A stretch of 64,000 bases of DNA from Parietichytrium sp. I65-24A (GCA_012862575.1 BLSF01000033.1:1-64000); one strand, 5' to 3'. Counted from the first letter of the stretch, positions 35,383-47,755 are shown. Translations and numbers: made by a program. Notes: generated by a model not told the origin, from the letters alone.

Positions 35383-38300
35383 ACAGACCGTGCAGTAGTT
35401 TATCAATCATGCATTCATTCATGGAGCAATCAAAAAGAGGAGAACGGAGCGTCAGTGAACGAGAGCGACTGTCGAGCCAAAGAGATGATCAAAATGCGCA
35501 GGAGGATATGCATAGGCAGGCAAAGAAATGGAAGTTGGAATAAATGAAATGGAATGAAGCCAAAGTATACCTCTTCCTTTCTCTCTCTGCTCTTCCCTCC
35601 TTCTTCTTCACTACCATTTGCGCTCCAAATTGACCAATTTTAATTTCTTCCTTCCTTCTCTCTCTCTCACCCTCCTTCTTTCTTCTCTCTCTCTCACTCT
35701 CTCTCTCTTTCTCCCTCTCTCTCCCTCTCTCTGTTTCGCAGCCCCCATCCCTTCTCCTCCCTCCCATTCACTTCTTCCTACTCCTCGCCTTTTCTGTCCA
35801 GCGAGACAAAGAAGGAAAGTTTGGATTCAGAATTTGCAGATTGGAGGACCGCCCTCACGAGTTGTGCTACTGCAATGACTTGCAGGTGCCATTTGTAAAA
35901 AATAAAATTGCAGGAGCTTGTGAGGGGACGCGAGCGATCGAGGCAAGTTAATTTGCAATTTCCGGCTTAGCACGTACACCTTATGCGAAAGCGCCCCGGG
36001 TTTTCCCTCAGGGCCTCGGGTTTCAAGTACACTGTAGCAGGCCTCCGTGCTCTCTTCTCCTTCCCGTCCCTACGCCATCCCTACCGCTAAAGATATACCT
36101 CCTGTTCTTTCTACCCTCTTCCCTTTCCTCTGAGCGTGTTTTCCATGGGTGGCTAACGCTCTCCTTACGAATCTCAACAGCATTCCTCTAGATGCGACTT
36201 ACCGTTTGCTACGTCTCTTCCGTCCTTCTCTTCCTTTTGCACTGTAACGTCTAGCAGATGCAGTAGGCTTGGCGCTGTCCAAGTATTTCCTTCTCCTTAT
36301 TACGGTGCCACTATGGAAATCGCAACGAAGTGGTAGACGGTTTTGCTGGCGGCGGCTATTCGGCGTCCTTTCTTCCTTTTCAAACGTTAGCGAGTCCAAT
36401 TTTGCCTATAACTTCCTCCACACAGAAAAGAACTCGCTGAAGACGCGCGGCTCAGATCGCAGGAAAATCGGGGCAAAACTTGAAGTTTGTCCTGTTTGTT
36501 CCCCCCAAGATCAAATATCTGGCAGATAACCGAGTTTAAAAAGTCCAAAATTCGGGAAAGAAAGTTCAAATAAAAAGCAGCGCAACCCCCAAGACCTCGG
36601 CGAATTCGCCGCCTCTCTCCCTTTTGTCCCTATCTCCCTATCTCTCTGTCTCTCTCTCTCCTGGCGTTTGAATCAACAGAGAACTAACAAACCTTTTCCA
36701 AGACTTGGAAGATTCTCCGACTCTGTGCTAGCACAGCCTAGCACCCGCAGGCCGGAGTACAGTAGTTCGGCCAAAGAACGATTGTTTTGTGCTGGGCGGG
36801 AAATTGTAGCGTTTCGGCTGGCTGTGGAGTACTTTCGAGCTAATGTCGAAGATTTCGGAACGCAGTTAGTGGAATTGCTGAAAATACTGAATTCTAAAAA
36901 TCACCTTCACTCTCTCCCTCCCTCTCTCGTTTTCTCAATTTTCCTTCCCTCCCACTGTCAGTTACAACGCTTTGTTCTGTCGGCGCAATTTCCAAGCAGT
37001 CCATCGACGAAAAATTCAATGAAACATCCTCCATAACTTACAGAGGCTTTGCGACTGCGTACACGTACAAGTACTAGCACTAGTATTGCCGCCCGAAGAG
37101 TGGAGCGTTTAGAACTTGTTGTGCTTGACGGCTTCGGTGTTGTGGAAAACCTAGAAGGATCAAAAGTTCACAAACGACAAAAATATATCAGTCTCACCCA
37201 CAAGGCCTATCTCCGGCTACCATGGGAGCGTTTTCCTCCTTCCCTCTCCCGAGTTTCCTTCCCTTTCCCCGCCTAAGCTCCTTCCCTCGCTGGAACTTAC
37301 ACTCCAACTACCCCAGGCGGGTAAGAATGTAGTAGAACCAAATTCTCTGCAAGGAACCCAAAATGCCGTCGCGCGAACCAAGCCACCAGACTCTTCGTTC
37401 GATCAAGCAGAACAATCAGAAGTAAACTCGCGAAATAAAGCTCTTGTTAGCGCACACAAGGTGCAGTACTTGTCTGATGAATGCGCGCGCACAATTTTCG
37501 ACTTTTGGCCCGCTCTTTGGTGAGGAGAAAGACAACGAAAAACGCTAGTTGGACAACAACAGCAGCAACAACTGACAAGAAATAATGATTTGAGGAAAAG
37601 ACCGTAAAGCCACGAAGAGGTTACCAGTGCCCGTGTCTCGCTAACAGCTTGGCTCTCAACGCAAGTAAGAACGGGAGTATTTGGCACGTTGTACGAGTAT
37701 GTCGGGGGTCCACAATGCTCCTCCTTCCTTCAGCCTTCAGCAATCTGCGAGTCGATAGGGGTCTCAATAGCCTCTCACGTACAGAGCACTGAGTGTGCGA
37801 GGTACGACACCGAATAGAAAGCTTAGTGGTAAATACTAGGTAGGGTCTCTTCGTGACACAAGGACTGAAGAGACAGTAGCGGCTAGGTAATGTTTTCTCT
37901 AATGGGTAAGAACTCGCTGGCAGTCAGTGACTGCAGTCTGGTATGCAGTTTGGACAGCAAATGAGACAGCCCCTCACACAAATCTCAAAGATGTGACGGC
38001 AAATTCTTGACCTTGTCAGAGTTTAGATTTCCCCAGCGGTTAGCACTCGCTACCAGTTCTGCCAGTGAACCAGTGAAGCTTTGCTGCTGTGCTCTGTCTG
38101 TACTGTGAGTCACAGTCAGTACCGGTAAATCTATCTATCAGCGAACAACAGCGTTGCGATCAGGGAACAGAAATCACTGTCGAGTTTTCTCAAGTTTGGG
38201 ATTTGCTGCGACGACTCATTGGAATTGGGATCATCTTCGATCCATCATTGTTTTCACGTTGACAGCGATTCCATTCACACATGGCACTGCGTTGCTCATC

Positions 38301-40271
38301 CATCTTCAGTAAGTTTATGGAATTTAGAACAAGCTTAGTGGCCCATGTGTTTTCAGAATTCAGAATGCAGATCTTTTTCTCAGATAGAGAACCGCCAGAC
38401 AAATCTTATTCGAGTGAACGTTGACTTTAAGTGATACTCTGACTATTTGTGGAAGAAAAGCGCGTTGAATTCTTAATTGTCCTTGGGCGGGGACTGGTAT
38501 TTTCCATTCCTATGAACGGCTAACTTACTCTCTTTACTTTCTGATGCAACAAGAGCAACAACTGCGGTCAATCTTTCTCACGGACGACTCTGTTGGGTTA
38601 TGTTAGGTTTCCAATAGCACGATGCAGGTCAGGTAGGATCCGCGAAGAGTAAGCTTATTGATTGCTGTTGCCCCGCTTCTCGGCTAAAGCAGCTAGGGTC
38701 TCTCCAATGCTACACCATCGGTGGATGAATAGAAGAGGCGAGAAAGCACGTTGTGGGTTGCACTTGTCGATAGAATGTACTTCTACAAGCTATCAATCAA
38801 TGTTGAATTTTGAAAAACGCTCACAAGAAAAGAGATTTGCGTTCAAGTGGTAGGAACTTGCGAATGGGTCAGCGAAACACTCGCAGAGCTAAGCGCCTCA
38901 CTATACGAATGCCAAAACAGCAAGTTAAAGGAGAAAGTAGTTGCTGGCTGGCTCTCGAATCTCTCGACCTTGATTGAAAGCTTCACCACTATTCCGTCCC
39001 TACTTATTCATCTTGCTGTTGTAGTTGTTGTGACGTGACATTGTAGAGCTGTAGCACCTGTAGCACTTGTGCACCACTGCCATTACCATTCCGTGCTTGA
39101 GGTGCTGGACGTCGCGGCGTAGGAAAGGCGAGCGCTGCGTTTGCAGAGTTTGCAGGGTTTGCAGAACAGACAATTCACTGATTGCTTCTCTTCGCCTTTC
39201 TCACCTGCATTTTGCTTCCCTGCACACATCTTTTTCAGCACGAAAGCAGGGCACAATTTGGACAGAAGTGCACTGAGGGTTCACACGACTTCAGCAAAAT
39301 TTACATAGGAAAACCATGGGACTGGTACCTTCAGTGTAGGACTCGCCACTGGGAGGCAACTGGACATGGACACTTTTTCTTTACCTGCTAAATGATACCC
39401 TATATTGCTTTAAGATTTGAACTTCGAGCTTAGGATTCAGCGACAAGGGCGCGCCCTTTCAAACGAGTCAGCCAACGTTTGATTAGCATCCCCATTCCGA
39501 CTCTACTCGAAAGGCACGGGAGAATCCCATCAAAGAATCAAAAGATAAGCTTACCAGTAGCTGCTTTGTTTTCAAGTTGCTCACGGCTCGAAGAGAAGAG
39601 TCAAGAACATACGACTCGCTATTTCCTTGCAGGTTCCGGACATCAAAATTCAGGCAATTCACTCTTTTATGTTCTGTTTTCATATTCAAACATTCAGTGA
39701 ACACAGTCAATCAACGAGCACGTTGAGCAAGAATCAAGGAGAAAAAGACTACCATTTCTCTATTAGGGTTAACAGTATAATTTCCTTCTTTCTCGCGTCG
39801 GTGGGCATTTAGTTACAGAACAGTACTCGTACCAAAGAAATTCGAACTCTTTGTTACAACACAGTTATTGCTCACTCTTGACTGAAGACCACAAGTGAAA
39901 TGGCCTGCCGCGATTGGTCCACAAATGTCCACAAGCAGAACACACGCGCAGAAATTCCTAGCGCAGACGTTAACTGTCAAGTTTTGGTTTCAGTGCCCTT
40001 TCGCGCCCACTCAAATTTACGTCCTTGGACAGTGCTTCAGGAAAGGTGAAGAAAGGTGTGCAGGACACTCCTCTCGTTCTCATTTCCTACTCCATCGAAT
40101 TCTTTGGGAGAATTTATTTTGCTTCAATTGATGTATTTTTAGCTTCAAGAGAGAGAGAGAGAAAGTGAAGACGGGAAATCTTCAGAGTCGCCTTTATCGC
40201 AGTGTCCTTGTGTAGGTCACCAACGCACAGCCTTTCTCAAGTGCTTTTGCACTTTCAATTGACCACTTTGA

Positions 40272-40302
40272 TTGGTTGGTTGGTTGGTTGGTTGGTTGGT
40301 TG
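40272..40302. repeat. (GGTT)n tetranucleotide repeat
   Basis: About seven GGTT units in intergenic DNA. Confidence 0.9.
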
Positions 40303-41135
40303 ATTCACATTTCAATTGAGGACAGTGAGGAAAGGAAAAAGACTTTAGTACTCTAGCTAGGACGCCGCAACCTCGCCTAAGAGCCTCAACCCTGTAAAGC
40401 CTTTACCGTACTCCCTTGTGGTAGGAAACGCGCACATCAGCAGTCGAGGAGAAGGAAGGAAAGGAAAATCGATGTCTGGGAAGAGCTCTCACAGTCAATC
40501 AAGATTTGATTTGTATTTTCACACAACATTTCCCTCTTTCTCGTCTTTCTCGAGCCGTCCGATCGAAAACGCAAACTTGGTTATTGGACACGCACGATGA
40601 GCTCGAGGCGCCGGTCCGCATCTTGGCTCACTCACCTGCCCATCGCCAATGAGTGGGCTGATGATGAAGCGACTGCAGTCTCGACTTTTGCGAAAAAAAG
40701 CGTTCGTTCGCGCGACTGGAACTTTGAACTTTGAAAGGGCAGCGCTTGTCGGCTCGATAATTCGCTAATAGTAACAAAATGGCGAAAGCTTGGCCATTTG
40801 CTTCCGGGTTCTAACTAGCACCCCGCGGCGAGGTGCGCGCCAATTGGGAGAACCAGAAGCGGCCCGGAATGCTTGAATTCTCATGACTTTGATATCACAG
40901 TTTCTGAATTCTGAAGTTCTGAAATGAATGAAATGAATGAATTTTAAGATTTCAGCTTTTCTTACATATGTCTATAAACGCGAATCGTGCGTGTCTGAAC
41001 GTCTTCTACTGGAGCACCGGCAACCTAGTACTGGCACTGATCTTCCAACAGTGAGTTCCTGAATGCCCAGTTTATGTATGGAAAGCAGACAAGCTTTGGA
41101 AACGACGGCCGCGGTCGCATTGAGCGCTGGAGAAA

Positions 41136-41168
41136 GAAAGACAGAAAGAAAGAAAGAAAGAAAGAAAG
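41136..41168. repeat. (AAAG)n tetranucleotide repeat
   Basis: About seven AAAG units, slightly interrupted at the left end, intergenic. Confidence 0.85.
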
Positions 41169-42171
41169 GTTTTCTAAGTTCTAAATTCCATTAACAGTAA
41201 GTCCAGCGATTCCAAAACGGATGCCAAACGGAAAGCCAAACGGAAGCGAATAACCACTTTGAAGCGGCTTCTGGCGTTTCAAAACCTGTCCAAGGCTCTT
41301 TCAGCAGTAACCGATTAGCTTTCTCACCAGCTTTGATTGTTTTCACAACAGCAAATAAATGAACTAGACAGCTTTTGTCCCTCTTGGCATTCTTCGCATG
41401 GACCAAAACAAAAAAGAAAAAAGACGCTGGAACAGTGGTGTTCCACTCTCTTTTCCTCTTACAAGATCAGGTGAATGTTTCTGTATTTCGTTTCTATTAT
41501 ATTTATGAGTCTGTTATCGATGATGCCTTCCGTTTTGCGAAGGCTGTTTGAAAATGTCGTTCTCACGATGCTACTATAGTATCTATTATCGGTACCTAGA
41601 GTACGAGCATCGACGTCCCGGTCTTGATTTCGATAGTTTGAATGGGCGGTTTCTATTTGGATACTTTTTTCCGGATGTCCACCATAGAAAGAGAAGAGAG
41701 ACTTACACGATAACTTGAAGTAGCTCTGACTTATTCGTCTCGCAATTTTCGAGACCACGTAAATTTCTTTGGCCACAGATGTTCCTTCGGTTGAATTGAC
41801 TCACTGGCTGCCGAGCCACATTTACCTTTGGCCTGGAAGAGGCCCTTCGTTTCACTTGGGTCTCCTGAACTGGTATAGATACCGTGCGAAGCAAGGGAAA
41901 AACCAACAGGAAAATTGCCCTTCGCTTTTAAGAATCTGTTTACATTGACACCATGTACTTCATGCATCGGGCCCTACTAGTTCACACTTTAAATCCAAGT
42001 ATATCGGTTCTGTCTCATCAGCGTCAAAGTGATCTCCAAACAGGCCAAGCACATAAAGGAGAGGAACCGTAGGGTCAGCGAAAACAAGACAACATAATAG
42101 AGAGGAAAGGAAAAGTTTGAAAATCGTCGACTAGTTTAATTACTTGTTGTTTCAGCCGTATGCGAAAGGGG

Positions 42172-45100
42172 TCAATCTGTGCGGATCTCCAGACCGCCGA
42201 TGGAATGTATATAGTCAAGCACTTCGTAAGTGGCAAGCTCTGCAGCAGTGTGTTCGCGGTGATCCACATCCATGACATCACGCAGCAGCCGTATGCCGGA
42301 GCGAATGAACCCTGCTTGCTCTTCAGAAAATTTAGTGTCAACGACAGATATGGCGTCATGATCGCGGCCAAACATTTTAACCCGACTCACGTGCCGCCTG
42401 AAATCCTCCCGCAATGACCACGAAAATTCTGGCAAAGAGTGCTCTAAAATCGCTTTGGCAAAAGCGACTTTAGATGTGCACATTTGCCGCCAAAGTTGGT
42501 GCCCACGATTAGCGTGCAACATGGAACTATTGTCGCCTTGAACCATGTAGGGCCGTAGCCCTCCTTTCTGAGCTGCGTATTCTTGGTACACATTATCTAC
42601 TTCGATAAGGTGCAATGACCACTGAAAACCCGTCAAACCAGCTTCGACAATTTTCTTCAATAAATTTTCATCATGCTCCCCGGTGAAGCACTCAAACCCT
42701 TGTTGGACTGCTTCCTGATGTCTTCCGTAATATGAATAGCAATACCTACCAATGTGGTTGCAAAGTTTTGATATTCGCAGCGTCGCAGAGGCGTTCAATT
42801 CCGGGTTTGTAGGCATAAAATACATCAGATGAGTGTACCCGCTTTCGCGGAATGTCTGTTGCAATATCGACAGACTTTCAACAAAGCGCCGAACTCCCGT
42901 TAAACCGTACTCGATGTACTCAAGACGTTTCTCAACGTCGTTAGGCGCCTGTGGTGTGGCTGGAGGCTCGGGTGCACGAACGACCTCGCCCCTTTTTTCT
43001 GCCCTTGCTGACCTACGTTTCTCGTTCGCCTTCTTTACAAATCTCGGATCTTTCCCATCCAAGGTCTCAAGGAGAGCAAAGTTGACATAGGCAAACTCGA
43101 GACAAACCTTTCCGTCATGGGGGGAAATCTTCGCCATCTTTTCGATCGTCACGTAGGCCTCTTCCCAAAGCCCGCGCTCCAACTGTAAGCGCCCGAGGTT
43201 TTGCAACGAGATCAAGTGCTCCGGAAGAATTCGCAGAGCTTGTTTGTACAACGACATTGCTTGATCGCCCCTTCGTAGTGAAAACTGACAAAAGTTGGCG
43301 TAATCCTTTAAACACGTGATGCTCTCCGCGCTCAAGAGAACTGACCTTCGATACATGGCATCGATGTAAGCCACGGTTTCCTGTGTTGGGACATGCTTTC
43401 CAGAGCTCAGAATTTTTTCGTCAAGCTCAAATTTCCCGAGCTGATCGCGACAATCCTCGATTGCCCCTTTCAAGAGTGCTACAAAGGAGTCTGATTTCTT
43501 CGTTCGAGAACCAAAGCGCGTGAACCGCCGGTACATCATACTTGCCGCCCAGAACCAGGTAGTCGCAAAATTTACGTTGATTCGGATGGACTTCATGAGA
43601 ACAGCAAATCCATCTTCTTCTCTGCCGGACATGAAGGTGTTGTAGCCGAATTCTAGGACCTGAGCGTAGTTTCCGAGCAGACGAACATCCCTCGGGCTCC
43701 GTTCCAGGGCTTTTTGAAAGTACTCTTTCGATGCAAAATGCAGCCTCTTGCCCTCTTCGAGATTACCCTTGCTAATCTGGATATGTGCTCTCGACCGGAT
43801 TTCCATGGCCTGTGCAAATTCCATGACAGGCAAAAGACACGTACTGCCTGAGACCTCCTTAACATCGCCACTCTCAAAAGGCTCAACAAGGTCGAAGCAG
43901 GTGTGCACCGTCGTTTCTGCCTGATTTGACGGCGACCCAAGTTGCGAAGAGTCCATCGTGCGATCGCTGGCCCCCGAACTGCTGCTCGAACTCCTCGCCA
44001 GAAGAGGCGGCGGGCACCGCGACCTACGTTCGAATACGGTTGAATGACTGCTATGTGAACCTTCTGACTTGACTGCGAGACTCACCTCTTCTTGCATACG
44101 CTGAGAAAGTTCTATGCCACACATCTCCTGGATTCGCACGAAAAGATCACCCATCGATATGGCTCTTCGCCAGTCGCAATTACAACAGTGGCAAGACGCT
44201 CGCACTGAAGAGATTGAGGGTCCGAGATTCTCAGCCGCGATGGTGTGGACGTCTTCTTGCAAAGTCCTCTTGGAAAAGAAAAACCGTTGCTGTAGAAATG
44301 CAGGCAGTCGAAGGCACCAAAATTTCCTTCGGTCGCACTCATCTCTTACGTCGCTCAGATTGGTGATTGCTTGATGCTGCCCTTCACGAGCACCAGATGG
44401 GTCGAAGCACTGCATCCAGCTTGACCCGCAGCGACTTGTACGATACCGCACACTTGTCCGGTCACACTGACACGAGCAACGGTGCCCACAACTCTGCCAG
44501 TTGGAGGGAGCCGAGCAAGTTGTCCTTCCAGTAATCTGGTTCAGCCTCATGGAGACCGCATGGAGATAGGGCGATCGTACTGCAGTTCTCGCTTTAAGAT
44601 TTACATCACGCATATCTCCCCGGACCAACGCTTTTACTACTCTTGCCACAGCTTCATTCAAAATGTGTTGCTTAAGTGCTCTGGAGCGCGCGTGCTCGAG
44701 CAATATACCTAAGAAGCGAATGTTGACGCCATGCTCGTGGACGCATTTGGTGAGCGCCGAACCCAGAAAGCGGCCGGAAGCTGCCTCAACCTTTGCTTCT
44801 AAATCATCCACCAAAGCAGGAATTGTTTTCGTAAACATGAATGCGGTTGCCTTTAGCACGGCGTCGTCGAACGAAGATGACCCAGGCGCGGCAAACCTAG
44901 TGAACGCGTCACTTGAAAGGGGCTCGCTGTAGGCTTGAACAAACTCCGGTCGAAGCAGGTAAACAAGGTGTCCGCCCTTACCGGCCCAATCCCCCATTTC
45001 CTCCATCTCCGTTTGCTCTTTGTGCACGAGCTCAGGATCCGAGAAACGACGTCCGTATCTGGCGACCAAAGGAACAAGGTACTTGAAGGGCGGGTGCGGG

Positions 45101-46377
45101 GGTTGTAGGCGCGCAAAGTCCACAACATAGTGCCGTACACCACTGCTGGTCTCCACCCTGTGGACCTCCAAATCGCACGGGGAATGAACCCAGACGTAAT
45201 CGCCCCCGATCGCAGAGTATCTCACAGGATGTTTGGCCAAATTAAGAGCCTTCCCGACACGCTCCATAAGATCCTTGGCCTGCACGCGCACATTTTTTCC
45301 GCCGTCTTCCGAGCCATAGCAGAGTGTGGATGAGCCTTGAATTGGTAAGACGGACATCGCAACGAGCTTGTAGCCGCGATATTTGATAACTGCAAGCAAC
45401 GGAAGATTCAACTCGGAAATAAGCGTATTAAACATTGCCACTAGACCTTTAATTTGATGGTTGGCTTCCTTTGCCGCAAGCTCCTCGGAACCATACAGCT
45501 TGTGGGAGTCTAAGGGAAAGCGAAAGAAAATGTTCCCTGCCACATACTTTTCACCTCCTGCAACGCCTCCCATGTTCGCCACTGGTTTAATCGTCTTGCT
45601 CTCCACAGAGAGATGTTTCTCAGCGATGATTATTCTCCCATAAGTCATCGCTGCATGCTGAAAATCTTGACATATATTTCGGAGCTGAACTAATGACTCT
45701 TTGTCGCCCATGTTCATCTTTCCCCCGCGAAGAGCAGCCAGGAGGTGCTGAAACTCTTCGTCAAATCCGCTCGCAAAGTCTGTAAAGTCCAAAGGGGTGC
45801 CTTGACTGGCTTTCTTCGGTGGGCAGCTAGTTGGTTGCGCGTGTGGAGCGTTTTCCTCTAACGAAGTGATAGACGACGACGCGGACAGCTCCGAAGACAG
45901 CGATTGAGTGCTCGTGATGACTTTCACTTCCCCACTCGCAAACGTATTTTCAGCCGAGTTGAGCCCAATACTTTGCAGTTCCCCCTCTTCCCCTCCTGTT
46001 CCGCCATCATTTGCGTGGGAAGCTTGCAAATCCTCTAGTTCAGCAGAGTTATCTGCTCGCGAAACGCCACTCCGCTCGTCTTTCTCTGGGAATTCCCTGT
46101 ACCTGTACACGCTCACATTCAATCCATACCCATCACCTCCATCTTCTGTGTCGCGTCCCAAAGTCTCTCCATGTAACTCTCCTCTTATCATCGCTTCGTC
46201 TCCTTTAAATGGAGAATACCCCCCCATCTCATTGCCGTTGCCAGCGAGTTTGACAGTGCCACCATTCCGATGATCTTGCCCCGGCGCTTCGTCCTCCTCG
46301 AACGCAGCATATCCTCCTGCTTGACCCAACGTTTCTTGGTCATCTGGCGCAGGGAACTCGCTGCTGTACCCGTTCAT
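42172..46377 (-). CDS. Clu-domain (clustered mitochondria-like) protein with TPR-like repeats
   Basis: This is a 1401-residue frame from ATG 46377. Residues 1-190 are acidic and low complexity. Residues about 240-430 carry the Clu-domain signature: YGRIIIAEK, KTIKP, GGVAGGEKYVAGNIFFRF, IKYRGYKLVA, LPIQGSSTLCYGS, and a final VVDFARLQPP. About 545-590 (HGVNIRFLG) matches the central Clu/eIF3-like segment. About 850-1150 are helical repeats of TPR type. Clu proteins (CLU1, FMT) are cytosolic RNA-binding factors needed for mitochondrial distribution and translation of mitochondrial proteins. Residues about 610-740 look wrong for the family: Cys/Ser/Arg-rich. They contain a candidate in-frame intron (44290-44349, 60 nt, GTAAGA...CTACAG). 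Around 44490-44560 another frame reads more naturally (YWKDNLL). A mis-modelled intron or an indel is likely there; the rest is solid. Confidence 0.82.
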   Translation of the reverse strand: MNGYSSEFPAPDDQETLGQAGGYAAFEEDEAPGQDHRNGGTVKLAGNGNEMGGYSPFKGDEAMIRGELHGETLGRDTEDGGDGYGLNVSVYRYREFPEKDERSGVSRADNSAELEDLQASHANDGGTGGEEGELQSIGLNSAENTFASGEVKVITSTQSLSSELSASSSITSLEENAPHAQPTSCPPKKASQGTPLDFTDFASGFDEEFQHLLAALRGGKMNMGDKESLVQLRNICQDFQHAAMTYGRIIIAEKHLSVESKTIKPVANMGGVAGGEKYVAGNIFFRFPLDSHKLYGSEELAAKEANHQIKGLVAMFNTLISELNLPLLAVIKYRGYKLVAMSVLPIQGSSTLCYGSEDGGKNVRVQAKDLMERVGKALNLAKHPVRYSAIGGDYVWVHSPCDLEVHRVETSSGVRHYVVDFARLQPPHPPFKYLVPLVARYGRRFSDPELVHKEQTEMEEMGDWAGKGGHLVYLLRPEFVQAYSEPLSSDAFTRFAAPGSSSFDDAVLKATAFMFTKTIPALVDDLEAKVEAASGRFLGSALTKCVHEHGVNIRFLGILLEHARSRALKQHILNEAVARVVKALVRGDMRDVNLKARTAVRSPYLHAVSMRLNQITGRTTCSAPSNWQSCGHRCSCQCDRTSVRYRTSRCGSSWMQCFDPSGAREGQHQAITNLSDVRDECDRRKFWCLRLPAFLQQRFFFSKRTLQEDVHTIAAENLGPSISSVRASCHCCNCDWRRAISMGDLFVRIQEMCGIELSQRMQEEVSLAVKSEGSHSSHSTVFERRSRCPPPLLARSSSSSSGASDRTMDSSQLGSPSNQAETTVHTCFDLVEPFESGDVKEVSGSTCLLPVMEFAQAMEIRSRAHIQISKGNLEEGKRLHFASKEYFQKALERSPRDVRLLGNYAQVLEFGYNTFMSGREEDGFAVLMKSIRINVNFATTWFWAASMMYRRFTRFGSRTKKSDSFVALLKGAIEDCRDQLGKFELDEKILSSGKHVPTQETVAYIDAMYRRSVLLSAESITCLKDYANFCQFSLRRGDQAMSLYKQALRILPEHLISLQNLGRLQLERGLWEEAYVTIEKMAKISPHDGKVCLEFAYVNFALLETLDGKDPRFVKKANEKRRSARAEKRGEVVRAPEPPATPQAPNDVEKRLEYIEYGLTGVRRFVESLSILQQTFRESGYTHLMYFMPTNPELNASATLRISKLCNHIGRYCYSYYGRHQEAVQQGFECFTGEHDENLLKKIVEAGLTGFQWSLHLIEVDNVYQEYAAQKGGLRPYMVQGDNSSMLHANRGHQLWRQMCTSKVAFAKAILEHSLPEFSWSLREDFRRHVSRVKMFGRDHDAISVVDTKFSEEQAGFIRSGIRLLRDVMDVDHREHTAAELATYEVLDYIHSIGGLEIRTD

Positions 46378-46539
46378 GTCGCCTCACAAAAGCGCTTGCT
46401 CTTGCTCTCGGAACGCCAAATGCAGCATCAGAGCAACTCAACTTTGCTTCCACCGCCCAGAATTTCGCGTGTCGTGTACTTACAGTGTTAGTCACACGCA
46501 CTCGCGCTCGCGAAATTATGGAACTCACTCTCACTCGCA

Positions 46540-46634
46540 CTCTCTCTCTCTCTCTCTCAGGGTGTGTGAGTGAGTGTGTGTGTGTGTGTTTGTGTTGTGT
46601 GTGTGAGTATGTTTGTGTTGTGTGTGTGAGTTTG
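46540..46634. repeat. CT then GT microsatellite upstream of the Clu gene
   Basis: (CT)n at 46540-46558 is followed by a GT-rich tract in which a block containing TTGTGTTGTGTGTGTGAG occurs twice. It begins about 160 bp upstream of the Clu start codon. Confidence 0.85.
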
Positions 46635-47310
46635 TATAGTGCGCTCAGTTGTATGACATGTAAGTTTCGGGCACGTGCGCGCTCATACATTGGGTGAGAT
46701 TTCTTTCCTTCACGACACCTCACAGCTTGGTGTTTCGAAGTATCTCAGTAATCGTATTGTACTGATGTGTAGCGGTGCGGTGAGAGGGCGGCGAAGAACA
46801 AAACGAACAATGTGTCTGGGAGGATGTCAAAATCAAGTTACCGGTATAGGTCGTGTAGGTTTGGGGAGATTGAATAGTTTTGACGTTTGTTTTCTTGCTT
46901 CTTGTTACTTTTCTTTACTCCTTTGAATTCAAATGTGAAATGTTAATTCGCAGTCTGAGCGGAGGAGCTGGATGCAATGAGTACCTTATCTTTTCTCTCT
47001 CGGCGCGCCCTGGGTCCCTTCATTCAAGGCTGACAGTCCTGGTTCCCTTGTCTGCTCACATATCGGAACCGGCAATCGGGTTCCTCTTCAACTCTTGCTT
47101 GCTTGAGGAGAACCGCGCGCATACAAAATCTTTCTACGTCTCTATGTCCAACAAAGCCGTATTAATCAGAATTCAGAAGGAAAAGACGCCACTTTTGGTC
47201 GCTGAAAGAGCCTTTTTAGCTGAGTAAAGTCATGAGCTGGCATGAGCTGACGTGATTTGACAGTGACGCAAAGTTACACGAACCCAAACCACAGTCAGTT
47301 TCGTCTCTCG

Positions 47311-47377
47311 AGAACCAAGAACCGAGAACCGAGAACCAAGAACCGAGAACCGAGAACTGAGAACGGAGAACCAAGAA
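47311..47377. repeat. 7-bp tandem repeat AGAACCR, about 9.5 copies
   Basis: Units AGAACCA and AGAACCG alternate irregularly, with two variant units (AGAACTG, AGAACGG). Confidence 0.9.
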
Positions 47378-47533
47378 CAACACTGCCTATCAACGTCTAC
47401 TAGCCCAGAGCTGAGCGGCTCAGTACCCTCCCTACTATTGCAACACTATCAGGCCACTACCGTCCTGACTGAGAGTGCCGACATCTTACAATCTAGCGAA
47501 TCGTAGCGAAGCGTAGCAGCTGGAGAACCCGGT

Positions 47534-47547
47534 GACCGGTACCGGTC
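47534..47547. repeat. 14-bp perfect palindrome GACCGGTACCGGTC
   Basis: This is a perfect palindrome related to the TACCGGTA family, followed closely by another ACCGGTCT, in the Clu/TRP spacer. It is a possible dimeric protein-binding site; function unknown. Confidence 0.55.
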
Positions 47548-47676
47548 TTACCGGTCTACACTGGCCGTGAATAGCGCCGCACTAGGACGGTAAGTTAGAA
47601 CGCATTGGCCCTTAAATTAACTCCTTGAACGTCTTGAAATGTCTTGATTGATTGAACGCTTTGCAATGAGTTGCGA

Positions 47677-47706
47677 AGGTTGAGAGGTTGAGAGGTTGAG
47701 AGGTTG
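47677..47706. repeat. 8-bp tandem repeat AGGTTGAG, about 3.8 copies
   Basis: Three perfect units plus a partial one, 50 bp before the larger 8-bp array. Confidence 0.85.
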
Positions 47707-47755
47707 ACGTTGACGGAAGTGCGCAAGGCATAAGAGAAGAAGGGAACGGAGAACC

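Larger units (their letters stand above)
34826..42171. other. Long intergenic tract, no gene recognised
   Basis: I find no supported gene in 7.3 kb. Features are CT/CACT repeats near 35078-35144, a 9-bp tandem array at 35338-35382, CT-rich DNA at 35580-35745, a GTTTGCAGR array at 39139-39165, GGTT repeats at 40272-40302, AAAG repeats near 41136-41168, and CAGAATTCAGA copies at 38354 and 40903. AT-rich minus-strand frames at 41459-41967 have no recognisable domain. Confidence 0.5.

Noticed and set aside
41459-41967. Three overlapping AT-rich minus frames just downstream of the Clu gene
   Set aside because: I considered a mobile-element remnant, but found no reverse transcriptase, integrase or transposase motif, no terminal repeats and no target duplication.
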